64,000 bases of DNA from QIJE01 sp048541835 (GTDB taxonomy: Bacteria > SZUA-79 > Acidulodesulfobacterales > Acidulodesulfobacteraceae): positions 372,001 to 436,000 of the forward strand of contig NZ_JBLEOY010000001.1 of assembly GCF_048541835.1 (NCBI RefSeq), read 5' to 3'. Under the pieces are notes generated by a model, which was not told the origin of the DNA, searched no databases, and saw only the letters and a program-made list of their open reading frames with translations. Positions 45,522-53,808 of this stretch are shown piece by piece (the first letter of the stretch is position 1; every line of letters starts with the position of its first letter). A program made the translations under genes and the position numbers.

Positions 45522-46418
45522 TCATGCCTTAGATGCAGAGGGCTTGGCAGTGTCGATCCGGTTCTTCTTTCTCTTTTTAAACCCCCATATAACCGAGGAT
45601 ATCAAGATACTAAGCTCGTACATAGAGTACAGGGGGACGGCTATGAAAAACATCGTTACTATGTCGGCATGAAAAGCGGCAATGATAAGGCTGATTACAA
45701 GGGCATATTTCCTATTTTTCTTTAAAAATCCAGGCTTCAGTATTCCTGCAAAAGAAAGAAGGGCGGAAACTAACGGCAGTTCGAATATCACGCCGAATAT
45801 CAAAGAAAGTCTTAGCGCAAAATCTATGTAAGAAGTCAGGTTTATTAGCGGAGATAGGTCTGCACTCTGATAACTCAGGGAAAAATTAATAACGGCGGGC
45901 CATATATATAAGATCATAAATGACATTCCCAAAATAAAAAATGTCGTGCCGAATAACATAAACGGCAGCACGTAAATTCTTTCCTTTTTTAAGAGACCCG
46001 GCTTTAAAAATTGCCATATATGAAACAATATAAACGGAAGCGCTATCATAAACCCAAGAATCAGCGACACCGTTACCTGAATAAAAAAAGGCTCTAACGG
46101 TTTGGAATAGTGTAAAATATGCCTCACGAATTTTTTAGGGGCTTTGTTCAAACCTAATGCATAATAAACTTCCGGAATATCTTTTTTTATCATTGCCTTT
46201 GCGTATCCGGAAAAATATGTAACGTAAGTAGGTTTTTTTAACGGAAGTTCAATGAAATTTATAGCGGTATAGGAAAGATGCCATGAAAAGCCGGTACAAA
46301 TGATAAGCGCAAGAAATATATATACGAATCTCTTCCTGAGTTCGGAAAAGTGATCTAAAAAAGGCATCCTGCTCTCGCCTTTTTTCACACCGGTATTATT
46401 ATCTTTTTTATCTTTCAT
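45522..46418 (-). CDS. tatC: Sec-independent protein translocase TatC
   Basis: 298 residues, six helices. MPFLDHFSELRKRFVY is the conserved cytoplasmic N-terminus that binds the twin-arginine signal, and FHIWQFLKPGLLKKERIY and FGVIFELPLV follow. The extra N-terminal 15 residues and a Lys-rich C-tail are not conserved. It starts immediately after pilQ (TAA then ATG), so it is translationally linked to the pilus secretin gene, an unusual pairing. No tatA/tatB is in the window. Confidence 0.95.
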   Translation of the reverse strand: MKDKKDNNTGVKKGESRMPFLDHFSELRKRFVYIFLALIICTGFSWHLSYTAINFIELPLKKPTYVTYFSGYAKAMIKKDIPEVYYALGLNKAPKKFVRHILHYSKPLEPFFIQVTVSLILGFMIALPFILFHIWQFLKPGLLKKERIYVLPFMLFGTTFFILGMSFMILYIWPAVINFSLSYQSADLSPLINLTSYIDFALRLSLIFGVIFELPLVSALLSFAGILKPGFLKKNRKYALVISLIIAAFHADIVTMFFIAVPLYSMYELSILISSVIWGFKKRKKNRIDTAKPSASKA

Positions 46419-47735
46419 TTAATTTATTATTTTAGGGGATATAAACACCATTAACTGTTCTTTTGAAACACTCTTCTGCCTTGAAGAAAACAAATAGCCC
46501 AGGATAGGTATCCGAGATAAAATCGGAATTCCGTTATTACCGTGAGACTTCTCCATAGATAAGATGCCGCCAATCACTAAGGTAGAATTATTTTTGATAG
46601 AAACTACGGTAGTAACACTTTTATTGTTGACTGCCGGAAACCCGTTTATACCCTGAGCGCTTGAAGGCGAAGAATAGATTAGGGTTATGTTGAGCAATAT
46701 ATTTTTTTTACTCTCGACGATAGGTGTTACCTTTAGCGTAATGCCTATCGTTATGGTCCGAAGCGTAGACGTCACTGGTTCCTGAGCTATCACCGTCGTA
46801 CCGCCGGAAGAAGACGAAGCAGTCTTGGAACCTGCACCGGACGAGGTATATGCCACATAATATTTTAAAAGGCTCGAGTTTATCGTTGCCTGCTGCCCGC
46901 TGACAACGGCAACGCTCGGTGAGTCTATCACCTTATCCCAACCTAACTGCTGCCCCAAAGAAAGCTGGGCGGATATGGCTCCGAAGTTTTGCCAGGGCGC
47001 TAATATTCCTATATTTAGATAATTCTGACCGGACTGTAAATTAGTTACTCCGGTAAAATTGGTTGCAAATGCCGTATTGTCGGTAATCGTATTATTGGTA
47101 TTCGGAGAAAAAGTCCAGGCAATACCGATATTGCGGCTAAAACTATCCGACACGTCAACAATCTTTGCGCTTAAAAGGACGACCCTTCTTTTGACGTCCA
47201 TGCTTTTTATTATTCGTTTTATTTTTTTGATATTCGAAGGAATATCGTAAACCAATATAAAATTTCCGTGCGGGGACGCATAAATCTTTGCTCCCGATGG
47301 TAAAATAGGCGTTATGTCCGGAATGATATCCTTCGCTTGAATATATTTCAGATTTATTTTGTAATCTACATAGCCGTTTTTAAGCGAAGACATAGTGCCT
47401 ATAAATAAAACTCCGTTATCGACGCTATAACCTAAATCCCCGGCCATTAAAATAATAGACAGGGCTTTCGGCAAAGGAACACGCTTTATATGCAGCGTTA
47501 CGCGCCCTTTTACGGAGTTGCTTAAAACGTAATTAAGATTAAATTCGCGCGCAATCCCTATTATCAACGGCCTCAGTGGAATATCGTTACCTTCCACGGT
47601 AATCTTATCGATAGGTAGTTTGATCCCGCTTACGGCGCTAAAACCGGAGCCTGCGTAAGCCCTTATCGGAACGAAAACCGACATGAGCGATAAAAGAATA
47701 CCTGCAATAATGAAACGTCTATACTTAAAAGGCAT
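46419..47735 (-). CDS. pilQ: Type IV pilus secretin PilQ, short form
   Basis: 438 residues from the ATG at 47735 (the frame opens 9 codons earlier at TTG inside pilP). Signal peptide ends near AYAGSG, followed by an N0/STN-like domain (ITVEGNDIPLRPLIIGIAREF), an N1 domain (VDYKINLKYIQAKDIIPDI) and the secretin core ending GGILSMEKSHGNNG and LSRIPILGYLFSSRQ. There is no AMIN domain, so it is much shorter than the 700-residue PilQ of Pseudomonas. A Ser/Gly-rich loop lies around residue 310. It forms the outer-membrane pore for the pilus. Confidence 0.88.
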   Translation of the reverse strand: MPFKYRRFIIAGILLSLMSVFVPIRAYAGSGFSAVSGIKLPIDKITVEGNDIPLRPLIIGIAREFNLNYVLSNSVKGRVTLHIKRVPLPKALSIILMAGDLGYSVDNGVLFIGTMSSLKNGYVDYKINLKYIQAKDIIPDITPILPSGAKIYASPHGNFILVYDIPSNIKKIKRIIKSMDVKRRVVLLSAKIVDVSDSFSRNIGIAWTFSPNTNNTITDNTAFATNFTGVTNLQSGQNYLNIGILAPWQNFGAISAQLSLGQQLGWDKVIDSPSVAVVSGQQATINSSLLKYYVAYTSSGAGSKTASSSSGGTTVIAQEPVTSTLRTITIGITLKVTPIVESKKNILLNITLIYSSPSSAQGINGFPAVNNKSVTTVVSIKNNSTLVIGGILSMEKSHGNNGIPILSRIPILGYLFSSRQKSVSKEQLMVFISPKIIN

Positions 47736-47742
47736 GCTATTG

Positions 47743-48102
47743 TTATTTTTTAAATCCTTCAAATTTAGATAATATAAGTTTTACTATTTTCCCGTTTCTA
47801 AGTTTTATTATGACCGCCTCCGGCTCAATATCGACGACGGTTTTTCCCTTAATCTCAGAACCGACGTAATAAGGCTTGCCATTAATGATTGCGACGTTTT
47901 TATCCGCATCGGAACTACTCACTATTGCCTGTAGATTAAGACCGTTTAACGGGTTTTCCTCAATGTTTTTATATTGCTTTACTTTGAAGGGAGATATAAA
48001 AGGATTCTTTAGCCCGAAAGATACGTTTACATCTAATACTGCGGGCAAAACAGCAGTAAAAAATACGATAAAAATAATGATACAGGAAAATTTCTTTTTC
48101 AT
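47743..48102 (-). CDS. pilP: PilP-like pilus alignment protein
   Basis: 119 residues: an N-terminal signal/anchor (about 5-25) and a small beta domain with NPLNGLNLQAIV and NVAIINGKPYYVGSEIKGKTV, the pattern of PilP and GspC HR domains that connect PilNO to the secretin. There is no Cys after the hydrophobic segment, so it is not a typical lipoprotein as PilP is in Pseudomonas. It lies directly upstream of pilQ. Confidence 0.8.
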   Translation of the reverse strand: MKKKFSCIIIFIVFFTAVLPAVLDVNVSFGLKNPFISPFKVKQYKNIEENPLNGLNLQAIVSSSDADKNVAIINGKPYYVGSEIKGKTVVDIEPEAVIIKLRNGKIVKLILSKFEGFKK

Positions 48103-48123
48103 TCTCTAATCGACATTTTCTAT

Positions 48124-48209
48124 AACGGGGACAGATTAAAACCTATCCCCGTTGTCTCTAAGCCCTCTATCTAAGCTTGAACCGGATGCTCGATTTCTGC
48201 TTACCGGTT
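48124..48209. repeat. Two hairpins after the second tusA gene, first REP-like
   Basis: AACGGGGA (48124-48131) pairs with TCCCCGTT (48146-48153) around a 14-nt loop, and AACCGG (48180-48185) pairs with CCGGTT (48204-48209). Both are GC-richer than the surroundings. The first contains GGGGACAG, a core seen in many REP elements linked to Y1-type transposases. They lie in the 115-nt gap between tusA and pilP and may also end tusA transcription, although no T-run follows. Confidence 0.5.
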
Positions 48210-48217
48210 ACCTGAAA

Positions 48218-48451
48218 TCATGATTTTTGAATATAAAATTTAAACTTCCCACTCTCTTCGACAGAATCTAAAAGTTTATTGCCGGTCCTGTTGCACCATG
48301 CTACCATATCGTTTTTAGAGCCCGGATCCGTAGAGATCACTTCTAAAATCTCCTCCGAATTCATAGTGTCAATTTCCTTTTTAGTTTTAACAATAGGTAG
48401 CGGACATGATAATCCGCTTGCATCAAACGTCCTGTTAGGGGTTACTGCCAT
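48218..48451 (-). CDS. tusA: Second TusA-like sulfur carrier protein
   Basis: 77 residues with GLSCPLPIVKTKKEI carrying the Cys-Pro-x-Pro motif and the usual beta-alpha-beta order. It differs clearly from the copy at 10-243 (for example STDPGSKNDMVAWC against SSDEGIIEDLKSYC), so it is a paralogue rather than a recent duplicate. It is a single gene with AAGGAGG 6 nt before the ATG. No DsrE, rhodanese or TusE genes are next to it, so the pathway it serves is open. Confidence 0.9.
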   Translation of the reverse strand: MAVTPNRTFDASGLSCPLPIVKTKKEIDTMNSEEILEVISTDPGSKNDMVAWCNRTGNKLLDSVEESGKFKFYIQKS

Positions 48452-48554
48452 AATGTTACCTCCTTAAGAATAGTACTATAAATTTGATTGTTTAATTTAC
48501 TTTAGCTTATTACTTAATACTCAAAAAGTCAATACCTTTATGTCCCTTTTTTTA

Positions 48555-48584
48555 TTGTTTTTCACAATTGGAATCTGATATAAT
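48555..48584 (+). promoter_or_regulatory. Extended -10 promoter, probably leaderless
   Basis: -35 TTGTTT (48555-48560), 18-nt spacer, extended -10 TGATATAAT (-10 hexamer 48579-48584). The expected transcription start is about 48591, one base before the ATG at 48592. No Shine-Dalgarno sequence is present. Confidence 0.6.
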
Positions 48585-48591
48585 TACGAAC

Positions 48592-49335
48592 ATGAATTTT
48601 AACATTCTTATATTTACTACAGTATTTTTAATTGCTATCGTAGAGTTGAGCGAAGTAGCCGCCATAGTCTTCGTCGTAGGGGAAGACGTCGGATTATCGA
48701 GTGCCCTTGCCGGGGGATCGATCGGATTTATAGGAACCCTGTTGGCCCTGTTCATCGGAGGCGTGACTCTTATAAAAACCGTTCCGATATTTACCGTAAA
48801 GTTGATAATGGCCGCCATACTGATATCCGTAGGGCTTTATTTTTCTTATAAACTTATCAATTTTGCATTTTATCTCACCCCTTTTTCCGAGAAAATAGGC
48901 GAAAAACCGCTTTTCAAAAAAGCGGAAACAGCCACCGTAACACACCGAAAATATTCCTTTAAATCCTTTATCGTTGCCTTAAACGCCGTAATAATAGAGG
49001 CTTTTGAGGTAGCCGTGGTAGCCGTTCCGCTTGCAGTTACCGAAAATCAGTGGTTTTCGGTGATTTCCGCACTTATCTTAAGTTCGATAATAATCTTAAT
49101 ATTATCGATTCATTTAAGAAAATATTTCAAAAAGATTCCGTCACACTGGATTAAGGCGACAGCATCCGTTTTGCTCCTAAGTTTTGGGATATACTGGGGA
49201 CTTCAAGGTCTCAAGGTTAACATAAAAGACGATGATTTAATTTTAATCATTCCGGCGTTGGGATTTATTTTATTAATCGTTTCCTTGATTTTCGACAAAA
49301 TGGGATACGGAATTAAAAAAAAGAAAAAGGCCTAA
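48592..49335 (+). CDS. Polytopic membrane protein with two ExxE motifs (COG4280/FTR1/TMEM165-like)
   Basis: 247 residues, six to seven hydrophobic segments in two halves. Helix 1 contains E18-L-S-E21 and a later helix contains E136-A-F-E139, each followed by a small hydrophobic stretch. Paired acidic motifs like this occur in FTR1 iron permeases (REGLE) and GDT1/TMEM165 cation transporters (E-x-G-D), so a metal or cation transporter is a reasonable guess, but neither consensus is met exactly. The frame opens at TTG 48568; I use ATG 48592 because the promoter places the transcript start there. Its end overlaps rodZ on the opposite strand by 4 nt. Not recognised with certainty. Confidence 0.65.
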   Translation: MNFNILIFTTVFLIAIVELSEVAAIVFVVGEDVGLSSALAGGSIGFIGTLLALFIGGVTLIKTVPIFTVKLIMAAILISVGLYFSYKLINFAFYLTPFSEKIGEKPLFKKAETATVTHRKYSFKSFIVALNAVIIEAFEVAVVAVPLAVTENQWFSVISALILSSIIILILSIHLRKYFKKIPSHWIKATASVLLLSFGIYWGLQGLKVNIKDDDLILIIPALGFILLIVSLIFDKMGYGIKKKKKA

Positions 49336-50087
49336 GGCTTGTGTCTATATGGAAAATTCAATGTTACAACCTGTTTTTCGATACCGGGTTTTCCGAGATT
49401 TTTTCCGTTATAACTCATAATGATACCGCCGGCATTGCCTATTTTGATCTTCAATCTTTTTTGAGCCCTCCAGACTTCCGTACTGCCCGGATACAACATG
49501 GAAGTTTTAGGTTTTCCGCCGTCTATTTTAAACGCGACCCATGTTTTTTTGATTACCTTACCCTTCAGCACTATGGCATAATGCACTGCTTTTGTACCGT
49601 TATGCAGTTTGCGCTCCGACGAATATTTTACGGTTCGGCTAACGGATTGAAACGGAAACGTTATATGCCCCGCAACGGTAAATTCATAAACCCTAAAAAT
49701 TAAGTACGACAACGCTATTACGGATATTCCCGCAAGCGTAATGGCCAAAACCCTTTTTTTAAATATTTCGGTTCTACGCCTTCCCTCTTTAAATCTTGAG
49801 CCGACTATATCTTCTACGTATCTTCCGTCAAAACTTTCCTTCATCTCGGGCTCAAGCAAGTCAAGCACCTCCTTGTCGTCTATCCCAAGGGTCTTCGCAA
49901 TTGACTTAACGTATCCCTTTAAAAGCTGAGGCGAAGAAAACAGTGACAAATCATTGTTCTCAATAGCCTCTATATGCTGCAGTCCGATTTTAGTAACTCC
50001 GGAAATTTTCTCGCGTGTAAATCCCAAGGCCTCTCTCTTGGATTTAAGGTATTCTCCCGCAGTTTTTACCGTCGTTTCCGTTTTCAT
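49332..50087 (-). CDS. rodZ: RodZ-like cytoskeletal membrane protein
   Basis: 251 residues: N-terminal HTH_25 domain (GEYLKSKREALGFTREKISGVTKIGLQHIEAIENND, spread over residues 11-46), a basic juxtamembrane stretch, one membrane helix (about 114-132) and a periplasmic DUF4115-like domain (KTWVAFKIDGGKP). RodZ ties MreB to the wall synthesis machinery. It is 8 nt downstream of a PilF-like gene, a pairing known from gammaproteobacteria. Confidence 0.9.
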   Translation of the reverse strand: MKTETTVKTAGEYLKSKREALGFTREKISGVTKIGLQHIEAIENNDLSLFSSPQLLKGYVKSIAKTLGIDDKEVLDLLEPEMKESFDGRYVEDIVGSRFKEGRRRTEIFKKRVLAITLAGISVIALSYLIFRVYEFTVAGHITFPFQSVSRTVKYSSERKLHNGTKAVHYAIVLKGKVIKKTWVAFKIDGGKPKTSMLYPGSTEVWRAQKRLKIKIGNAGGIIMSYNGKNLGKPGIEKQVVTLNFPYRHKP

Positions 50088-50095
50088 AAAACCTT

Positions 50096-50902
50096 CTATT
50101 TGTTCGGATATAATATTATCTTTTTCAAATAATCGAATGATTTTATCCCATATTTGCCTAATTTATTTTCATTATAGACAGAGATGAATATTTTCTTCGC
50201 CTTATCATATTTTTTTTGTTTAAAATATACAACTCCTTCCTTATACCTGGCCGGAACAAAAAATGCGTTAAGGCTCAAAACTTTTCGAAAGTTATTCATG
50301 CTTTCATCCAATTTTCCTTTTGCAAGATAATAATTGCCTAAGTAATAATAAGTAAGAAAATATCTTTTATCCATCAATTTAGAAATAGTCAGTATTTTTT
50401 TTGCCTTTTTAAATTTTTTTTCCGCAATGTAAATTTTTCCTAATTCCGTATAGCTTTCGAATGGCCGGTTATAAAAAGGGTTTTTTAATGCCTTTTTTAA
50501 ATAAATCTTCGCCTGCTTATAATTTTTTTTCTTTATGTAAATTATTGCTAAATTATAGTAAGAATCGGAAAATCGGGGATTTATCTTTATGGCTTTCTTA
50601 AAATTAAGTATCGCCTTGTTTTCTCTATCAGTCTCCATATAGACCATCCCTATCGCATTGTAATTTTTTGCCGAATTTGGATTTAACGCCTTGGCCCTAA
50701 TGAATTCCTGCATTGATTTAACAAAATTTCCGTTCCGGTAGAAACCTGCCCCCAGTCCGTAATAAAGATTGGATTTAAGCTGATCTTTTTTGGAAACCTG
50801 TGCTATGCCGCATCCTGATAATGCCGCGAAAACACCGACCGCAATAATAAATAAGTAAAAAAATCTAAATCGTTTGATTAATCCGCTCATTTTTTTAAAC
50901 AT
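50096..50902 (-). CDS. pilF: PilF/PilW-like TPR lipoprotein
   Basis: 268 residues: signal peptide with lipobox LSGC (Cys about residue 31) and at least six tetratricopeptide repeats (NGNFVKSMQEFIRAKALNPNS-like units, then SDSYYNLAIIYIKKKNYKQA). PilF/PilW pilotins take the PilQ secretin to the outer membrane, and PilF is typically near rodZ, as here. Starts at 50902 and 50890 are both possible. A general TPR lipoprotein is the alternative. Confidence 0.75.
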   Translation of the reverse strand: MFKKMSGLIKRFRFFYLFIIAVGVFAALSGCGIAQVSKKDQLKSNLYYGLGAGFYRNGNFVKSMQEFIRAKALNPNSAKNYNAIGMVYMETDRENKAILNFKKAIKINPRFSDSYYNLAIIYIKKKNYKQAKIYLKKALKNPFYNRPFESYTELGKIYIAEKKFKKAKKILTISKLMDKRYFLTYYYLGNYYLAKGKLDESMNNFRKVLSLNAFFVPARYKEGVVYFKQKKYDKAKKIFISVYNENKLGKYGIKSFDYLKKIILYPNK

Positions 50903-50943
50903 AGCGAAACACCATTAAATTAACGCAACCGCGTAAACATTAA

Positions 50944-51867
50944 CTACTGCCGTGTCGGCAGCAATAACTCCTCAAAATAGGTCATTTCCCTAAATTTTTT
51001 GAACCTGTCTTCTATTTCGTCAGTTTTTATTGCCGCAAATCTATTTACCGAAAAATCCTCCACGGCAAAAGATGCCATAATATTACCGAAAACAAGCGCT
51101 TTTTTAAGATTTTCAAATGTCATATCTCCCGTACTGTCTATGTATCCCAAAAAACCTCCGGCAAAAGAATCCCCTGCCCCGGTGGGATCTATAACATTCT
51201 CTAACGGATATGCCGGAACCATAAAGAAATTGTTTTCAAAAAACATCGTGGCTCCGTAAGCGCCTCTTTTTAAAATTAATATTTTTGCTCCCAATTCAAA
51301 TATGGCCTTAGCACATAAAAATATAGAAGACTCCCCTGTCAAAAGCCTTGCTTCGGATTCGTTTATAATAAATATATCCGTTCGTCCAACCGCTTCAATA
51401 AGTTTATCCTTCTTGCTGTCGATCCAAAAGTTCATAGTATCCAAAGCAACCAACTTGGGAGAGTTCGCCTGATTCAGGACATCAAGCTGAATATCCGGAT
51501 CTATGTTGGCGAGGAAAAACATATCGCCTTCGCAACTGCGCTGAACATCGGGCTTAAAAGAAGCGAATACGCCAAGTTCCGTAGTAATGGTTTCAGGGTC
51601 GGACATATCGTAACCATATCTTCCCGCCCAATGAAAAGTCTTTCCGTCTTCGGTCTTTATGCCCGTAATATCAATCTGTCTATCCTTAAAAATATTTAAA
51701 TGATCTCGGTCGAAATCACTGCCTACGACCCCTATTATTTTAACATCGGTTAAAAATGAAGAAGATAGAGAAAAAAAGGACGCCGACCCTCCGAGAATAT
51801 CGCCGGTTTTATTAAAAGGAGTTTCTACATTATCGATTGCAATAGAGCCTACAACAGTTATAGCCAC
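50944..51867 (-). CDS. PfkB-family sugar kinase
   Basis: 307 residues of the ribokinase/PfkB family. GDILGGSASFFSLSSSF is the N-terminal Gly-rich sugar-binding segment and IDPTGAGDSFAGGFLGYI holds the anion hole and catalytic Asp of signature 2. It phosphorylates a sugar or nucleoside with ATP; the substrate cannot be told. Starts at GTG 51867, preceded by GAGGTG. The small lipoprotein gene lies 32 nt upstream on the same strand. Confidence 0.88.
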   Translation of the reverse strand: MAITVVGSIAIDNVETPFNKTGDILGGSASFFSLSSSFLTDVKIIGVVGSDFDRDHLNIFKDRQIDITGIKTEDGKTFHWAGRYGYDMSDPETITTELGVFASFKPDVQRSCEGDMFFLANIDPDIQLDVLNQANSPKLVALDTMNFWIDSKKDKLIEAVGRTDIFIINESEARLLTGESSIFLCAKAIFELGAKILILKRGAYGATMFFENNFFMVPAYPLENVIDPTGAGDSFAGGFLGYIDSTGDMTFENLKKALVFGNIMASFAVEDFSVNRFAAIKTDEIEDRFKKFREMTYFEELLLPTRQ

Positions 51868-51899
51868 ATTTCACCTCGCTTAAGACATTAATGTTATAC

Positions 51900-52064
51900 T
51901 TATTTTTTCTTGACCACAGGAGACTGTATTTTGTAACCCTGCTTCGCCGCAAGATACCCCGTAGCTCCGGCTAAACCGCCTATCACCAAGAGAGCGCACC
52001 CCGTTAAAAAACTGATTGTGAAAAAAATTAATAATGCCAGAACGGCAGACCTCATTTTTTTCAA
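51900..52064 (-). CDS. Small glycine-rich lipoprotein, 54 residues
   Basis: A short gene in the 325-nt gap between pfkB and purH. Translation from TTG at 52064 gives L/M-K-K-M-R, a hydrophobic stretch, lipobox LTGC, then a glycine-zipper-like segment (GGLAGATGYLAAKQGYK) and a lysine-rich end. TTG has GGAG 8 nt upstream; the internal ATG at 52055 gives 51 residues. Features are those of a real outer-membrane or periplasmic small lipoprotein. Function is unknown; the closest idea is a DUF3568-like or glycine-zipper lipoprotein. Confidence 0.7.
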   Translation of the reverse strand: MKKMRSAVLALLIFFTISFLTGCALLVIGGLAGATGYLAAKQGYKIQSPVVKKK

Positions 52065-52098
52065 TTTGACATCTCCATCAATTACGATTATTAAGGTA

Positions 52099-52155
52099 TT
52101 GAAATAAATATTTAAAATTAGTAAAATATATGAAAACCTTTTGCATATTTTACTA
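52099..52155 (+). promoter_or_regulatory. purH promoter with overlapping 11-bp inverted repeat
   Basis: -35 TTGAAA (52099-52104), 17-nt spacer, -10 TAAAAT (52122-52127). A perfect inverted repeat TAGTAAAATAT (52119-52129) / ATATTTTACTA (52145-52155) with a 15-nt spacer covers the -10 box and the predicted start near 52134, a typical repressor placement. Confidence 0.55.
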
Positions 52156-52192
52156 TAGATGATATTTTAAAATCAAATTAAAATTTACAATT

Positions 52193-53764
52193 ATGAATAA
52201 AACAAGATATGCCCTCATTTCCGTTTACGACAAGACAGGAATAATCGAATTGGCGACACATTTGGAAATTTCCGGCTATACCATTATCTCAACCGGCAAT
52301 ACTTACAATTTTTTAAAATCAACGGGTATCGTAAATCTTAAAAAAATAGATGAAATAACCGGTTTTCCGGAAATTCTGGGTGGAAGGGTAAAGACTTTGC
52401 ATCCTGCTATTTTTGGTGGGATTTTATCCGTAAGAGGCGATGAGAGTCACACAAGCGATTTAATGAAAAACCGCATAACGCCTGTTGATTTCGTCATAGT
52501 AAACCTTTATCCGTTTAGAGAAATGAAAGATAAGGCGATATCCTTTGAAGAAAAACTTGAATTTATCGATATAGGGGGTGTTTCTTTGCTCAGGGCCGCC
52601 GCAAAGAATTTTAAGGACGTAACCGTGGTGGCTGATCCCTCCGGCTATGACGACGTAATCTTATTCCTTAAAAATAAACAGGTGATCCCGATAGAAATAA
52701 AAAAGATATATGCATATGAAGTCTTTAAGCTCACTGCGGAGTACGATCGAGAAATTGCCGGCTTTCTAAATGACGATACCGATATTTTAGAGAAAAACGC
52801 CGAAGAATTAAATATCAGCCTCAAAAAAATATTTCCGCTGAGATACGGGGAAAACCCGCATCAAAAGGCATCGTTTTACAAATTTGCCGAAAGTTCGGAC
52901 GAATTGGAGTCATTCAAAAAACTATTCGGAAAGGATATATCATACAACAACCTGTCGGATATAGATTCGACTTTGGATATTATAAAAGACTTCCGCGATA
53001 CGGACGACTTTTTTTCCGTAATAGTCAAGCATACTAATCCGTGCGGAGCGGCGTTAAGCAATATATCCTTGCAAGATGCCTTCCTTAAGGCAAGAAAAAC
53101 CGACGAAACATCTTCTTACGGCGCCATTATAGCCTTTAACAAACCCGTGGACAAAGAAACTGCCTCCGAAATCAAACCCTTTTTCGTAGAAATAATTTTA
53201 GCCCCTGAATACGACGAAGAGGCACTAAAAATTTTAAAATCAAAAAGAAATACTATAGTAGCTTGCTATTCTAACGAATTTATGACCGAAAAAAAATCTT
53301 TATCATTCAAAACGGCTGCAGACGGAGTTCTTGTCCAGAAAAAAGACAATATTCCGGACGACATATCCACATTTGAAACGGTTACGAATAAAAAAATACC
53401 GCTCACCGTTTTTAACGATCTCATATTTGCGTGGAAAATCGCAAAACATGTGAAATCAAATGCAATAGTATATGCAAAAGACGGCACCACCGCCGGAATA
53501 GGTGCGGGACAAATGTCCAGAATAGACAGTGCCGTCTTTGCTTATCAAAAAATGAAAAATGCCTATGGTGATACGATAAAAGATTTCGTAATGGCCTCCG
53601 ACGGCTTTTTTCCATTTAAAGATTCGATTGAATATGCAGGTAAAATAGGCGTGAAAAGCATAATACAACCGGGCGGCTCCATAAGGGACGACGAGGTTGT
53701 GAGCGAGGCTGACAGGTTGAACATATCTATGGTATTCACCGGCATTAGACATTTTAAACATTAA
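52193..53764 (+). CDS. purH: Bifunctional AICAR formyltransferase / IMP cyclohydrolase
   Basis: 523 residues, full length. The IMP cyclohydrolase domain begins ALISVYDKTGI and has GGRVKTLHPAIFGGIL; the transformylase domain has LRYGENPHQKASFY, the catalytic Lys-His in VKHTNPCGAA, GIGAGQMSRIDS and SDGFFPF, ending in QPGGSIRDDEV. It performs the last two steps of IMP synthesis. First of the purH-purD run; purE is in the same direction four genes later. Confidence 0.98.
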   Translation: MNKTRYALISVYDKTGIIELATHLEISGYTIISTGNTYNFLKSTGIVNLKKIDEITGFPEILGGRVKTLHPAIFGGILSVRGDESHTSDLMKNRITPVDFVIVNLYPFREMKDKAISFEEKLEFIDIGGVSLLRAAAKNFKDVTVVADPSGYDDVILFLKNKQVIPIEIKKIYAYEVFKLTAEYDREIAGFLNDDTDILEKNAEELNISLKKIFPLRYGENPHQKASFYKFAESSDELESFKKLFGKDISYNNLSDIDSTLDIIKDFRDTDDFFSVIVKHTNPCGAALSNISLQDAFLKARKTDETSSYGAIIAFNKPVDKETASEIKPFFVEIILAPEYDEEALKILKSKRNTIVACYSNEFMTEKKSLSFKTAADGVLVQKKDNIPDDISTFETVTNKKIPLTVFNDLIFAWKIAKHVKSNAIVYAKDGTTAGIGAGQMSRIDSAVFAYQKMKNAYGDTIKDFVMASDGFFPFKDSIEYAGKIGVKSIIQPGGSIRDDEVVSEADRLNISMVFTGIRHFKH

Positions 53765-53808
53765 TTCATTACCGATACGCTGCTTATATTTTATAACCGG
53801 AAAAACAT

